NCBI GenBank assembly: GCA_028285265.1
Contig: JANQPX010000065.1
Coordinates: 1 to 64,000, forward strand
Reading direction: 5' to 3'
Length of the DNA stretch: 64,000 nt
Source: Geminicoccaceae bacterium
GTDB lineage: Bacteria; Pseudomonadota; Alphaproteobacteria; Geminicoccales; Geminicoccaceae
Made by a program: the position numbers and the translations under genes. The stretch's first letter is position 1. Each line of letters begins with the position of its first letter. Of the stretch, positions 51,177 to 60,483 are shown one piece after another. Under the pieces are notes generated by a model. The model saw only the letters and a list, made by a program, of their open reading frames with translations, was not told the origin of the DNA and ran no database searches.

Positions 51177-52187
51177 ATGCCAAGACGTCCGATATTGGCG
51201 ACGGGTTTCGCCGTTGCGGCTGCGGTTACAGTTTTTGTTGCGAACGGAGGCCCGGCAAAAGCTGAGTTCCCGGAGCGCACCATCGAGAACATCTTTCCCT
51301 GGTCCGCTGGCGTGGCGATGTCAGTCAGTCAGATCATCGCGAAGGCGATGGGCGAGGAGATCGGGCAGTCGATCACTGTGGTCTCGACACCCGGAGCAGC
51401 TGGAACAAAGGCGTTTCAAACGGCGATGGCGAGGCCTGCCGATGGCTACACCATCATCGATGGATATGTCGCACCTCTGGTGCTGCAGCCTGTCCTCGGC
51501 AATGCAGACTGGACTTATAAGGACTACAAACCGCTGCATGCCGCTGTCTCCAATGCTTTTGCCATAGGTACACGCGTCGGTGACGATCGTTGGAGTAACT
51601 TCGAAGAACTCATGGCTTATGGAAAGGCGAACCCGGGTGAGCTGCGCTACTCTTCGGGTTCACGCAACAACCTGCCCCACATGGTGATCGCCAAAGTGCT
51701 GCAGTCTTATGGCGTCGTCGCGCAGAATATTCCCTACAAGACGGACGGCGATGCGCGGAAGGATTTGAAGGCTGGCGTGCTTGACTTTTCCTTCATCAAT
51801 GTTGGTGCCTATCTCGCCGACAAGGAGGGCTTTGATATCCAGCTCGTGCTTTCGGAACTACCGGGTGCAAAGGAGTCCTATGGCGGCGCGACGAGTATCA
51901 CCGATCTCAACATCGACTTGGGCCTTTCCGGCCTGGCACCGATGGGCTGGACGTGGTGGTTGGTCCACCCTGACACACCAGATGAGGAGACAGAGATCCT
52001 ACGTGATGCGATGGGTCGCGCCATGGCACGTGAGGACGTCCGCGAGCAGCTTGCCAAGGTTGGTTTTGTACCCCTGGACAAGGGACCCGAGGATTACGAG
52101 GCGGTGGTCGGCCCTGTCTCCGGGCAACTCGAGGCCATGGGCAACGCGCTCGCTTGGGAGGAAGAGGAAATGAAAAAGCTGCGATAG
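51177..52187 (+). CDS. tctC: Tripartite tricarboxylate transporter binding protein (TctC/Bug family)
   Basis: The 336-residue protein has a signal peptide ending near AKA-EFPE, then the Bug family pattern: IFPWSAGVAMSVSQIIAKAM, a SITVVSTPGAAGTKAFQTAMA motif and GELRYSSGSRNNLPHMVIAKVLQSYGV. The final helix has VGFVPLDKGPEDYEAVV. It is a periplasmic receptor for carboxylates, followed by tctB and tctA in the same orientation. The region before it is short and contains GGGAGGAG upstream of the start. Confidence 0.9.
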   Translation: MPRRPILATGFAVAAAVTVFVANGGPAKAEFPERTIENIFPWSAGVAMSVSQIIAKAMGEEIGQSITVVSTPGAAGTKAFQTAMARPADGYTIIDGYVAPLVLQPVLGNADWTYKDYKPLHAAVSNAFAIGTRVGDDRWSNFEELMAYGKANPGELRYSSGSRNNLPHMVIAKVLQSYGVVAQNIPYKTDGDARKDLKAGVLDFSFINVGAYLADKEGFDIQLVLSELPGAKESYGGATSITDLNIDLGLSGLAPMGWTWWLVHPDTPDEETEILRDAMGRAMAREDVREQLAKVGFVPLDKGPEDYEAVVGPVSGQLEAMGNALAWEEEEMKKLR

Positions 52188-52226
52188 GCGGCTGTCCCGG
52201 ACAACGATCCAAAGAAAGCGGTCCAG

Positions 52227-52709
52227 GTGCTGACGAGAAAACATGCCGAGTGGCTTGTCATCGTGTTTTTCTCGGTGATCATCGCGATCGTCTTTTACGA
52301 GATCGCCACATCAATGACCGAGCAAGGAATCGCTTCAGGCAGTCCTTATGACAATGCGGCGGCCTATCCGCGGGCCGTCGCGATTGTCATCGGCGGCTTG
52401 TTAGTCCTGGTGGTCCTTATGGGCCACTCCTCATTAGACGAGGGTGCAGCATTAGCGATCGGAGATCTCCGCCGCCCGGCGTTCTTGCTCTTGATCTTCG
52501 CGGCCTATCTCTTCGCACTCGGCACCGTTGGTTATCATCTCGCAACGACTCCGATGCTGATTGCCGTCATGCTTCTGGGCGGTGCACGATCGCCCGTGGA
52601 AATTGTCGCCGTCAGTGCCTGTGTCGCCTTTGGCCTTGCCTGGTTCTTTGAAGCGTTCTTGAAGATCGTTTTGCCTGGCGGAATCTTCTCGCTCAACATC
52701 GCCTGGTAG
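52227..52709 (+). CDS. tctB: Tripartite tricarboxylate transporter small permease (TctB)
   Basis: The 160-residue protein has four predicted membrane helices and the TctB pattern: YDNAAAYPRAVAIVIGGLLVLVVLM near residue 35-65, then FLLLIFAAYLFALGTVGYHLATT and GARSPVEIVAVSA. It starts at a GTG 39 bases after tctC and ends 5 bases before tctA. It assists the TctA pore. Confidence 0.88.
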   Translation: MLTRKHAEWLVIVFFSVIIAIVFYEIATSMTEQGIASGSPYDNAAAYPRAVAIVIGGLLVLVVLMGHSSLDEGAALAIGDLRRPAFLLLIFAAYLFALGTVGYHLATTPMLIAVMLLGGARSPVEIVAVSACVAFGLAWFFEAFLKIVLPGGIFSLNIAW

Positions 52710-52714
52710 CGCCG

Positions 52715-54223
52715 ATGCTGCTCGATTCCTTCGCCGCCGGTATCGATCTCTTCCTGACGCCGCTTACGATCCTTCTTACGCTTCTTGGCGTCCTCTTCGG
52801 CTTGTTGGTGGGCGCACTTCCGGGGCTCGGTCCTTTAATGGGGATCATCCTCCTCTTGCCGCTGGCAATCAGCCTGCCGCCGATTGCGGCCATGGGACTA
52901 CTCATCGCCATTTTTGTCGGCGGTTCGTGTGGCGGCTCAATTTCAGCCATCTTGCTTCGGATACCAGGAACCCCCTTGGCAGCAGCGACACTGTTAGACG
53001 GGCATCCAATGGCGAAGAAAGGGCGCGCTGCCGATGCCATCGGCATTGCCATCTCGGCATCAGCGCTCGGCGGTCTCTTAGGCGGCGTTGCGCTGGTTTT
53101 GCTGGCCCCGTTACTCGCCGATTTCGCCAGTGACTTCGCGCCACCGGAATACACAGCACTCGCGATCACCGGCCTGCTCGCGATCGCCGTCGTCTCGGGT
53201 GAATCGATGTTGAAGGGCATTGTCACCGGCTGCTTTGGCCTGTTACTGGCAACCATCGGCACCGACGAATTCTCGACCGGCTATCGCTTTACGTTTGACA
53301 GCTATCACATGCTCGATGGCTTCCATATCGTTGCCATCGTTGTTGGGCTTTTTGCGGTTTCCGAGATGGCCATCCAGATGATGGGAAAGGATCTCACCCT
53401 TAAGCCGGATATCGCTGTCGTCAGAGCCAGCTTCGCATCCGTGATCACAACACTAAAGCATGGCGTCAATCTGGTTCGCTCATCAGCGATCGGTGCCTTT
53501 TTTGGTTCCCTGCCAGGCGCTGGTGGCGTCATCAGTTCGTTCGCCTCTTATGCCGTCGCCAAAGCGTCGGCACGCCCTGAGGAAGGCTATGGCGAGGGGG
53601 CGGAGGGAGGCGTGGTTGCGACCGAAGCCGCCAACAATGCCACGGTCGGCGGCACGCTCGTTCCGTCGCTCGCCTTAGGCATCCCAGGCGACGCGTCGTC
53701 GGCTGTCCTTATCGGTGCTCTCCTCATCCTCGGCTTTTATCCTGGCCCAACACTCTTCGAGCAGCAGCCGGAGATCGTGGGCGGCGTCTTTCTGGTTTAT
53801 CTCTCCGCCAACGTGTTCCTCTTGATCCTGGGCGTCTTCACAACACCGCTGTTCGTCTATGTGCTGAGACTGAAGAAAGTCCATCTCATCCCCGTTGTGC
53901 TTTTGATGTGTGCCGTCGGCACGTTCGCACTACAGGCATCGGTCTTTGATCTCTGGGTGATGCTCGGTTTCGGCCTCATCGGGCTTCTCTTCCGGGCTGC
54001 TGACTATCCCCTCGCTCCCGTTGTCATTGGCACGATCCTGGGCCCCTTGCTCGAGAACAACCTTCGTCGTTCACTCCTGATATCTCGAGACGGCTATTGG
54101 ATCTTTCTCGAACGACCGGTGTCGGCGACACTCATGGCCATTAATCTCCTTTTGATCCTCGGCGCGATCTGGATGACGATCAGGCGGCGTCGCAACCGTG
54201 TTGTTGATCAGACCCACGGCTAG
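52715..54223 (+). CDS. tctA: Tripartite tricarboxylate transporter large permease (TctA)
   Basis: The 502-residue protein has about twelve membrane helices and the TctA motifs: LFGLLVGALPGLGPLMGIILLLPLA, GGSCGGSISAILLRIPGTPLAAATLLDGHPMAKKGRAADA, GAFFGSLPGAGGVISSFASYAVAK and VPSLALGIPGDASSAVLIGALLILGFYPGP. It forms the pore of the transporter with TctB. The gene is last in the tctC-tctB-tctA run. Confidence 0.95.
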   Translation: MLLDSFAAGIDLFLTPLTILLTLLGVLFGLLVGALPGLGPLMGIILLLPLAISLPPIAAMGLLIAIFVGGSCGGSISAILLRIPGTPLAAATLLDGHPMAKKGRAADAIGIAISASALGGLLGGVALVLLAPLLADFASDFAPPEYTALAITGLLAIAVVSGESMLKGIVTGCFGLLLATIGTDEFSTGYRFTFDSYHMLDGFHIVAIVVGLFAVSEMAIQMMGKDLTLKPDIAVVRASFASVITTLKHGVNLVRSSAIGAFFGSLPGAGGVISSFASYAVAKASARPEEGYGEGAEGGVVATEAANNATVGGTLVPSLALGIPGDASSAVLIGALLILGFYPGPTLFEQQPEIVGGVFLVYLSANVFLLILGVFTTPLFVYVLRLKKVHLIPVVLLMCAVGTFALQASVFDLWVMLGFGLIGLLFRAADYPLAPVVIGTILGPLLENNLRRSLLISRDGYWIFLERPVSATLMAINLLLILGAIWMTIRRRRNRVVDQTHG

Positions 54224-54343
54224 GCGATTCTCAGGACAGTGTTCCGATCGGATAGAGCACCGAGAGGTGCGATCGAATGGACCTCATTGTCGTCGCGGAG
54301 GGCTCGGCTAGGGACTCAATTCCGGCTCGGGAATAACTCCGGA

Positions 54344-55837
54344 CTATCGATCAGAACTTACTTCTGCGACTGAAGCAATCGCGGTCGCAACAAACCGCCC
54401 CAGGATTTGCCCAGAAGCCGACTCCAGCTCCCAGCGGTGTCCTTCAAACGTGCCTTGTCGTTTTTTCCGGCCCGGCTCAATCATGCCATAGGGCTTACGC
54501 AGCCCTTCAAAATCGATCCAGTACACAGAGAGGGCTTCTGACGTCTGATTATGAAACGTAACGCGCACTTTCTTCCTGGTCCGATCCGAGCGAACGCCCG
54601 ACCAATCGTCAGTCCGTTGGTTTTCAAGTTTTGCCAATCGATCTGGGTGCACTACCGCTATTGAAGCCACTGCAGGAGCAACAAACCGCCCCAGGAGTTT
54701 TCCCAACTCCGTTTCCAACTCCCAGCGATGCCCCTCGAATGTGCTTTGTCGCTTTTCCCGGCCCGGATCAACCATGCCGTAGGGCTGGCGCTCTCCTTCA
54801 AAATCGATCCAATACACGGAGAGAGCTTCTGACGTTTGATTGTGGAACGTCACGCTCACTTTGTTCGCGTTCCGATCCGAGCGCAGCCCTGACCAATCTT
54901 CCGCCACTTGGTTCTCAAGCTTGGGATGATTGTCTTGATGGGCCTTAAAGGCCTCATTCACTTTGGCTGACCAGCGGAATTCGGGGCTCGTGGCGCGATC
55001 AAATCCCTCTAAATGAGGCGTTTCAGCGACGCGTTTCGAGGGGGCGACATACGTCCAGGCATTGTCGCCAAAAATGGAAGCTAGCAATGCTCCCATTCGA
55101 GGATCATGTTGCTGAAGTTCCTCGCGGGTATCGACATGGTTATGTTCGTAGTCGTTCTCACGATTGGTCCCAAACCAGGATTGAACCGACTCGGCGAAAT
55201 ATTCGCTTGGATTCGTTCCGGCGTATTTGCCCTCCCAAAGCTTCTCCGACCGCGCCTGATCGAATAATCGCTGAAGCTGGTTGTCGAAGTCGGGATCCAG
55301 CCCCGCCAAGCCATGCTGATGGATCACGTGGGCAAATTCATGAACCAAAATATTCTCTTGGTGGTAAGGGTCTCCCGGATACTCGAGTAGGTTCTCTTCT
55401 CCCGTCGAAACTGCGGGTCGCTGGTCCGTTGCGCCGAGGCCTCGCGCGCGTCGATCCCAGTAAGCAGCTGGCGTCAAATCCGAATGTTCGGGAATATCAG
55501 TCGTCATCTCGTTGGGGGACATGATGACTAAGCGGATCGGTTTGGACACGATCGCTCGGCGAAGATCGTCTCGGCCGTCAAGCATATGATCGATAATCCA
55601 TTTGGCTTCGAGCAGCGCGAAGTCCGAAACATGCTGTGATGCCAGAATGGGAAGTCCGTCAGCATCAAGCCATTTCCGATAGAATTTACTGTCGAGGTCG
55701 AGGCGTTTCACCAACTCGGGGCTGGGTGATTGGACTGTTGAGGGATGTTCCGCTAGAGCCGCAACAGGCTGGCTCATGATCCAAATCAACACAATGAAGG
55801 CCAAGAAAAGTCGCAGACGTCCATAGATTGGCAACAC
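54344..55837 (-). CDS. Secreted zinc metallopeptidase with two VHL-beta-like repeats
   Basis: The 497-residue protein has a signal peptide (cleavage near ALA-E). Next comes a metallopeptidase region with the zinc motif H166-E-F-A-H170 and a later SEYFAES segment (E216) that fits the third ligand of gluzincin-type peptidases such as the anthrax-LF-like group. The C-terminal half carries two tandem copies (about 307-397 and 404-493) of a domain resembling the von Hippel-Lindau beta domain. Each holds VTFHNQTSEALSVYWIDFEG followed by a Q/KPYGM, PGR and TFEGHRWELE strand. The repeats are nearly identical, so the duplication is recent. Substrate and partner are unknown. Confidence 0.75.
   Translation of the reverse strand: MLPIYGRLRLFLAFIVLIWIMSQPVAALAEHPSTVQSPSPELVKRLDLDSKFYRKWLDADGLPILASQHVSDFALLEAKWIIDHMLDGRDDLRRAIVSKPIRLVIMSPNEMTTDIPEHSDLTPAAYWDRRARGLGATDQRPAVSTGEENLLEYPGDPYHQENILVHEFAHVIHQHGLAGLDPDFDNQLQRLFDQARSEKLWEGKYAGTNPSEYFAESVQSWFGTNRENDYEHNHVDTREELQQHDPRMGALLASIFGDNAWTYVAPSKRVAETPHLEGFDRATSPEFRWSAKVNEAFKAHQDNHPKLENQVAEDWSGLRSDRNANKVSVTFHNQTSEALSVYWIDFEGERQPYGMVDPGREKRQSTFEGHRWELETELGKLLGRFVAPAVASIAVVHPDRLAKLENQRTDDWSGVRSDRTRKKVRVTFHNQTSEALSVYWIDFEGLRKPYGMIEPGRKKRQGTFEGHRWELESASGQILGRFVATAIASVAEVSSDR
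54359..54919 (-). repeat. Tandem internal repeat (VHL-beta-like copies)
   Basis: Two copies of about 270 bases within the metallopeptidase gene are highly similar at both protein and DNA level (about 54359-54628 and 54646-54919). The differences are mostly scattered single substitutions. A recent in-frame duplication is the simplest reading. Confidence 0.8.
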
Positions 55838-56174
55838 TATTCACTCCTACAGTCAGCATTCTCCGCCATAAGGGCCTACCTACGAATCTAGATCATCCAA
55901 TAGAATTACAAGGATTTATAAAAAACATGGAGAATCATTAACTAATCGCATAAGGATACAAGGTAAGTATTATTGAAATTTGTGATTTCATCTTACATGA
56001 ACGAGTGTTTTGCTCAGCTGCTTGTGATGCCCCAAGGTTCCTAAGACCCCATTTGGCGGCAGTCCCTCCGGCGCATTGTTGACCGACCTAGCTGGTCGTT
56101 TTGGACTTCGGGCGACACGCAGTCGCCTTGAGTCTGACTTGATGGAGGTGCCTTTAAGGAACGAAGCCACAAGC
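55838..56174. other. AT-rich intergenic region upstream of the metallopeptidase gene
   Basis: Bases 55880-56010 are strongly AT-rich compared with neighbours, consistent with the metallopeptidase promoter region. No gene or repeat was recognised. Confidence 0.45.
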
Positions 56175-57356
56175 TCAGCTTTTCTCCCTTGGCCGCTTGA
56201 GCAACCAAAGGATCACACCAACAACCAGTCCCCAAAAAGCACCGCTGACGCCGAACAGTGTCATGCCGCTCGCTGCGATGAGAAAGGTAAGAGCCGGCGC
56301 ATCGATCCGGCTGGGGTCCGCGAACGCGGCCGACAACGATGCGACGAGTGCGGGGATCAGCGCCAGACCAGCGACGGCGACAATGAGTTCGGATGGCGCA
56401 AGTCCTGCGATGATGGCAACCGGTGTAGCAAGAAGAGCTAAGGTGATATGGGCCATGCCTGAGACGATCGCTGCCCAATATCTGCGAGAGGGATCACGCC
56501 CGGCATCATCCCCACACATCATCGCGGCGGTAATAGCCGACATGTTCACCGGGATCGCGCCGAATGGCGCAATCGCTAGGCTCACAAGACCGGTCTTTCG
56601 GATCAGTGGCTGACGCTCCACCGAGTAGCGATTGAGTTCAAGAACCGCGAAGCCAGGGATGTTCTGTCCAGCCATCGTAATGAGGTAAAGCGGCAGTGCG
56701 AGAGAGATGAAGCCACGCAAGGTGAATTCGGGGGCGAGAGGTGCCATGGATGGCAGCCAGTTTTCACCAAAGAGACCGGGGCTGTTGGCCCAATCCACCG
56801 TGAACAGTAGAACGGCTAGAAATGCCATCACAGCGAGCGGCATCGCCGAGAGCCGGTGCCACATCAGCCCTGCGATCCAGGCGAGGAGCACCGGTACGAC
56901 CAGGAGAGGTATGACGCCAAGAGCGAGGGCTGGTGCCAAGCAAAGCTTGAGAAGAACGCCAGCCAAAAGCGCGTTCGCCAAGGGTTTCGGTATCGCTGCA
57001 ACCGCGCGACCGATGATTGGAACAAAGCCTGTAACGACGATGAGAACGGCACAGCATATCAGAGCGCCCACCGCCTCCGCGAAACCGCCGGGAAGGACTG
57101 ACGTCGACGCGAGAAATGCCGCTCCTGGCGTGGACCAGGCAACAGCCGCGGGCGTGCGCGTTATGCTCGGGAGCCAGATGCTACATATCCCCATGCCCAG
57201 CGTTGCAAAGAACAACCCTGTTGCTGCTTGTGCCTCTGTAGCCCCGACGCTCGTTAGCCCTGCAAGGACGATGGCGAACGACGCCGTATAGCCGACAAAC
57301 GCAGCAAGCAGGCCCATACCTATGGCTGGAAGGGAAATCTCTTGGATCAACGCCAT
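56175..57356 (-). CDS. BenE-family (benzoate/H+ symporter-like) membrane transporter
   Basis: The 393-residue protein has about twelve membrane helices with the BenE pattern: LAAFVGYTASFAIVLAGL, SITRTPAAVAWSTPGAAFL, AVAAIPKPLANALLAGVLLKL and ALPLYLITMAGQNIPGFAVL. The family takes up benzoate and related aromatic acids. No benzoate degradation genes are adjacent, so the substrate is unproven. Confidence 0.9.
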   Translation of the reverse strand: MALIQEISLPAIGMGLLAAFVGYTASFAIVLAGLTSVGATEAQAATGLFFATLGMGICSIWLPSITRTPAAVAWSTPGAAFLASTSVLPGGFAEAVGALICCAVLIVVTGFVPIIGRAVAAIPKPLANALLAGVLLKLCLAPALALGVIPLLVVPVLLAWIAGLMWHRLSAMPLAVMAFLAVLLFTVDWANSPGLFGENWLPSMAPLAPEFTLRGFISLALPLYLITMAGQNIPGFAVLELNRYSVERQPLIRKTGLVSLAIAPFGAIPVNMSAITAAMMCGDDAGRDPSRRYWAAIVSGMAHITLALLATPVAIIAGLAPSELIVAVAGLALIPALVASLSAAFADPSRIDAPALTFLIAASGMTLFGVSGAFWGLVVGVILWLLKRPREKS

Positions 57357-57721
57357 CTTCCCGAAAGTCGATATTACACGGTTTCTCTTGTTCTATAGCG
57401 AAGCGGACGACAGAGCGACTCTGGGCGCTTGGGCGGCGGCGCACCTAGCTCACACCCTGATGGTGGCTAGGCTGTCAGAGCTTTACGCGAGATCTTCCGC
57501 CGCTATTCGGCTGAAGGCCAACTATCATGCGACGATCTCGTCTATGATTTGGCGTTGAGAACTGAACGTCACCTGGGTCTCTATGCATTGAACGACAAGC
57601 ACCCGAAACCAACGATGATTCATCAAAGAGGGCAGGGGCAACAGGTTCATCTCTCTACGCGCTGTCCTGCAAGCGTTAGACTGACTTCAGCTTGGGCTTA
57701 AGAAGAGAACGGAGACACGTG
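57357..57721. other. Intergenic region between the transporter and RidA genes
   Basis: The two genes diverge across 365 bases. I see no protein-coding frame with family resemblance, no strong palindrome and no terminator. Confidence 0.4.
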
Positions 57722-58105
57722 ATGCCGGAATCGATTGTTCCTGACGGTCTTGAAGGCTATGTCGAGGATTGGAGAATGTCTCCAGGCCTGGAGCATGACG
57801 GTTTCATCTTCATGACCGGGTTCACAGGCACCACGGCGGATGGGTCGCTATCATCGAACCCTGCTGATCAAATCGTTGCGGCCTTTACAAAAGTCGAGAA
57901 GGTTCTTGGGAGAGCCGGACTTGGTTTCGAGCATGTCTTAGAAATGACGAGCTATCATGTCGGGCTACGTGACCACCTCGAGATCTTTAAACAAATCCGC
58001 GCCCGCTATGTGGTAGAACCCTATCCCGCTTGGACCGCCATTGAAGTGGCCGGTTTTGTGAGAGAAGGAGCGATTGTCGAACTCCGTTGCATCGCCCGCC
58101 GCTAA
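57722..58105 (+). CDS. RidA-family protein lacking the catalytic arginine
   Basis: The 127-residue protein from ATG 57722 (GGAG upstream) has the YjgF/RidA fold: DGFIFMTGFTG near the start, AFTKVEKVLGRAGLGFEHVLEMTSYHVGLRDHLEIF and the terminal VREGAIVELRCIARR. In active RidA the segment reads P-x-A-R-S, where the arginine deaminates imines. Here it is YPAWTAIEV, so that arginine is a tryptophan. A different role than 2-aminoacrylate deamination is likely. A hairpin overlaps the stop codon. Confidence 0.88.
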   Translation: MPESIVPDGLEGYVEDWRMSPGLEHDGFIFMTGFTGTTADGSLSSNPADQIVAAFTKVEKVLGRAGLGFEHVLEMTSYHVGLRDHLEIFKQIRARYVVEPYPAWTAIEVAGFVREGAIVELRCIARR

Positions 58106-58116
58106 TGAGGGCGGGC
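58094..58116 (+). terminator. Hairpin overlapping the RidA stop codon
   Basis: GCCCGCC at 58094-58100 pairs with GGCGGGC at 58110-58116 around a 9-base loop, straddling the end of the RidA coding frame. It is terminator-like without a T-run and could serve the plus-strand gene. Confidence 0.45.
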
Positions 58117-58130
58117 AATGTATGATCGGT

Positions 58131-59144
58131 TCAGTCGGGGTTACCGTCACCTTTGCTCAACAAAAATCCAGCGGTGCATGCAATCACTTGGTCCAGCAAA
58201 GGGGTGTTTTGCAGGGCGCCCAGATCATGACCGGCATCCAGATCGAGGATCGTGGTATCGGCTGATCGTGTATCAGCCATACGCTTGGCCAGCGCCGCGC
58301 CATTTTTGACGAGTGGATCGCGCTGTCCGGTCACGATGAGAATTTCTGCCTTGGAACGGGCGGCATCAGCGCTAGGGTCGGCCGTCGCAATCTCAGCGAA
58401 AAATCCCGGCCGCAAGCGGGTTTCGCCAATGATGCCGCCAGATTCATCTGAGCGGTGACGTTCGGCGGCCTCCAAAATTGTCTCTTCACCAAAAATGATG
58501 CCATAAGTCGCCATTGGATCCATGACCGGGTTCCAGAGTGCCAACCGATCAAAGGGATCGTCGGAGGCTGCCGCCCGTAGGGCGACGAGTCCGCCTTGGC
58601 TGTATCCCAGAACGCTCACAGGCAATGTCTCGTCATACTTCTTGTGCAACGCTTCCGCCGCGCGGACCGCATCTCGAGCTTGGGTCGAGAACCTTGTGTC
58701 AGCCCATGCGCCATCACTCTGGCCGGATCCGATGAAGTCGATCCGAAGCGTTGCGATGCCGCGCTCTGCGAAGGCTTGGGCAGTCCGGCGGTACATGCCT
58801 CGGATTTCGTTTCGGGCACCGGTATAACCATGCAGCATGAGGGTCAGGACTTTCGGCGTAGCGCCTGAAGGAGAGGCAACGGTTCCTTCGATCCGTCCAT
58901 CCGGCGTTTCAATCGAGATGATCTGCTCATCGTACGACTGATGCAGGACTGGCGAAGGTTGACACGTGTCGAAGGTTTCACCCCGAACGGGACCCAGCGG
59001 CAGCAGGTACACAGCTATAACAGGTGCTACCAGCAGCAACATGGGGATTCGATGTATCGAACGAGCGATCTGCTTGGTCATAGTCTCGTCACGGTCATTG
59101 ATGTGCCTCATACAACGATGGCTGAGACCTAAGCTTAAGTCCAA
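58131..59144 (-). CDS. Exported alpha/beta hydrolase
   Basis: The 337-residue protein has a signal-like hydrophobic segment (after MTKQIARSIHR, ATG at 59081 being the more usual start) and an alpha/beta-hydrolase fold. The oxyanion region TLMLHGYTGARNEIRG precedes RIDFIGSGQSDG, and the nucleophile elbow is GYSQGGLVALRAA. LIVTGQRDPLV and a final DAGHDLG supply the acid and histidine. It may hydrolyse small esters in the periplasm. It is convergent with the RidA gene. Confidence 0.88.
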   Translation of the reverse strand: MDLSLGLSHRCMRHINDRDETMTKQIARSIHRIPMLLLVAPVIAVYLLPLGPVRGETFDTCQPSPVLHQSYDEQIISIETPDGRIEGTVASPSGATPKVLTLMLHGYTGARNEIRGMYRRTAQAFAERGIATLRIDFIGSGQSDGAWADTRFSTQARDAVRAAEALHKKYDETLPVSVLGYSQGGLVALRAAASDDPFDRLALWNPVMDPMATYGIIFGEETILEAAERHRSDESGGIIGETRLRPGFFAEIATADPSADAARSKAEILIVTGQRDPLVKNGAALAKRMADTRSADTTILDLDAGHDLGALQNTPLLDQVIACTAGFLLSKGDGNPD

Positions 59145-59250
59145 TAAGCACCCTCAAGGCCACAGCGTTTCGCAGCGCGGATAAAGCTGGCGGATGATTT
59201 TGGGAAAGAGGAGCGTTTAGCTCAATGCGTCTTCTGCAAGCGCGGCGTGA

Positions 59251-60483
59251 TCAGAGCCCGATATCCGCGAGTGATTGTGCAAAGACTGCAGGCCCGTCCT
59301 GATAGCGTTCGATGATGGCCTTCGCCTCTTGGGTCTCGGTCAGCGCTAAGCGTCCTTCATCCCAAGCCGTCAGGCCATCACATGTGATGGTCGGATCGAT
59401 GACGGTCCAGCAAATCTCCCCAGGCGGGTCGTCACCGCAGACATGAAAGTGCAAGTAACGAGGGCTACCGAAAGCCAAGGCAGACCAACGAGCTGGATTG
59501 TGGCCAGCCGGAAGCGGGTAGAACGTCCGGGGATGGATGCCCGCATGCCAGGAATGAACACGAAAGGGGTCGATGCCAAACATCTCACCAACCTTGACAT
59601 GGTGATCTCGCACCTTTGCGACGACCGTCTTTGGCCCGTCGAAGTCGACGACGTGTCCCTGTTCGATGATCGCGAACACCGTCTCGTCCAAGTGGGCTTC
59701 GAAGGGGTGATAGTAACGCGATCCTGAACCGATCAGCCAGCGCGAGAGGGCGATCCGTCCGGAGAAACCATCAGCCAGTACAGGCTTGAAGACCGTCATC
59801 GGAAATCGGTTGATCTTGACATCACCAGCTTCGTCATCGGTGAAGACGCTCGGGCGGCCGATCAACTCTGTGCCGAGATCGCAGGTTACGCTGATCGTAC
59901 CTGCCTGCATCAATCGCCTTTCGACATACGCTTTGATCTCGCGCATCAGCGAATGCGAGGTCGTGCCAAACCCCGATCCTAGACAAGCAACATCATAGGC
60001 GTACACCATCGTTTTGCTACTACGTCCCGGCAAGCCGTCGAAACGGAGCTGATCGCCCATCCGAGCGAAAAACACGGTGTGATCGACTGCCGCCATCGCA
60101 GCGGTAAGGTCAGGGGGTAAATGAAGATCGATCCCGGGCGGGCCAACCTCGATTTCTTGAACGGTGAGACCGAGCACGCGCGCGCGATCCGCAACGAAAG
60201 CCGAGACGGTGCAATCAAAATAGCCGTGCCGACTGTCTTCTCGGACAATGAGAAGATGGTCGCCTTGGCGCGCGCCAACACAGTTCAAAAGCAGATTGTC
60301 GGCACCGGCCGTAAGGTCCAACTGTCCGATCTGGCTCAACCGCCCAACCGCCATACCAGGGGCATGGTGCTGGGCAGGCGAAGACGTCGAGCCTCCCGGC
60401 AATCGATCTTGCGTCTCTCTAATTTCGAGCACCGCTTTCACGGCCTTATCGTTGTTGTTATCGAGCACGGCAGTCAATGCCAT
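59251..60483 (-). CDS. Uncharacterised metalloenzyme-like protein, possibly M29/NicX-related
   Basis: The 410-residue protein has no signal peptide or membrane helix. Its central part NLLLNCVGARQGDHLLIVRE and a Rossmann-like strand-helix alternation recall the M29 aminopeptidase/2,5-dihydroxypyridine dioxygenase (NicX) branch. Two histidine-rich stretches, HSWHAGIHPRTFYP and YLHFHVCGDDP, could be metal-binding. I cannot name a function. The frame is long and clean with no overlapping competitor, so it is very probably a real gene. Confidence 0.6.
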   Translation of the reverse strand: MALTAVLDNNNDKAVKAVLEIRETQDRLPGGSTSSPAQHHAPGMAVGRLSQIGQLDLTAGADNLLLNCVGARQGDHLLIVREDSRHGYFDCTVSAFVADRARVLGLTVQEIEVGPPGIDLHLPPDLTAAMAAVDHTVFFARMGDQLRFDGLPGRSSKTMVYAYDVACLGSGFGTTSHSLMREIKAYVERRLMQAGTISVTCDLGTELIGRPSVFTDDEAGDVKINRFPMTVFKPVLADGFSGRIALSRWLIGSGSRYYHPFEAHLDETVFAIIEQGHVVDFDGPKTVVAKVRDHHVKVGEMFGIDPFRVHSWHAGIHPRTFYPLPAGHNPARWSALAFGSPRYLHFHVCGDDPPGEICWTVIDPTITCDGLTAWDEGRLALTETQEAKAIIERYQDGPAVFAQSLADIGL

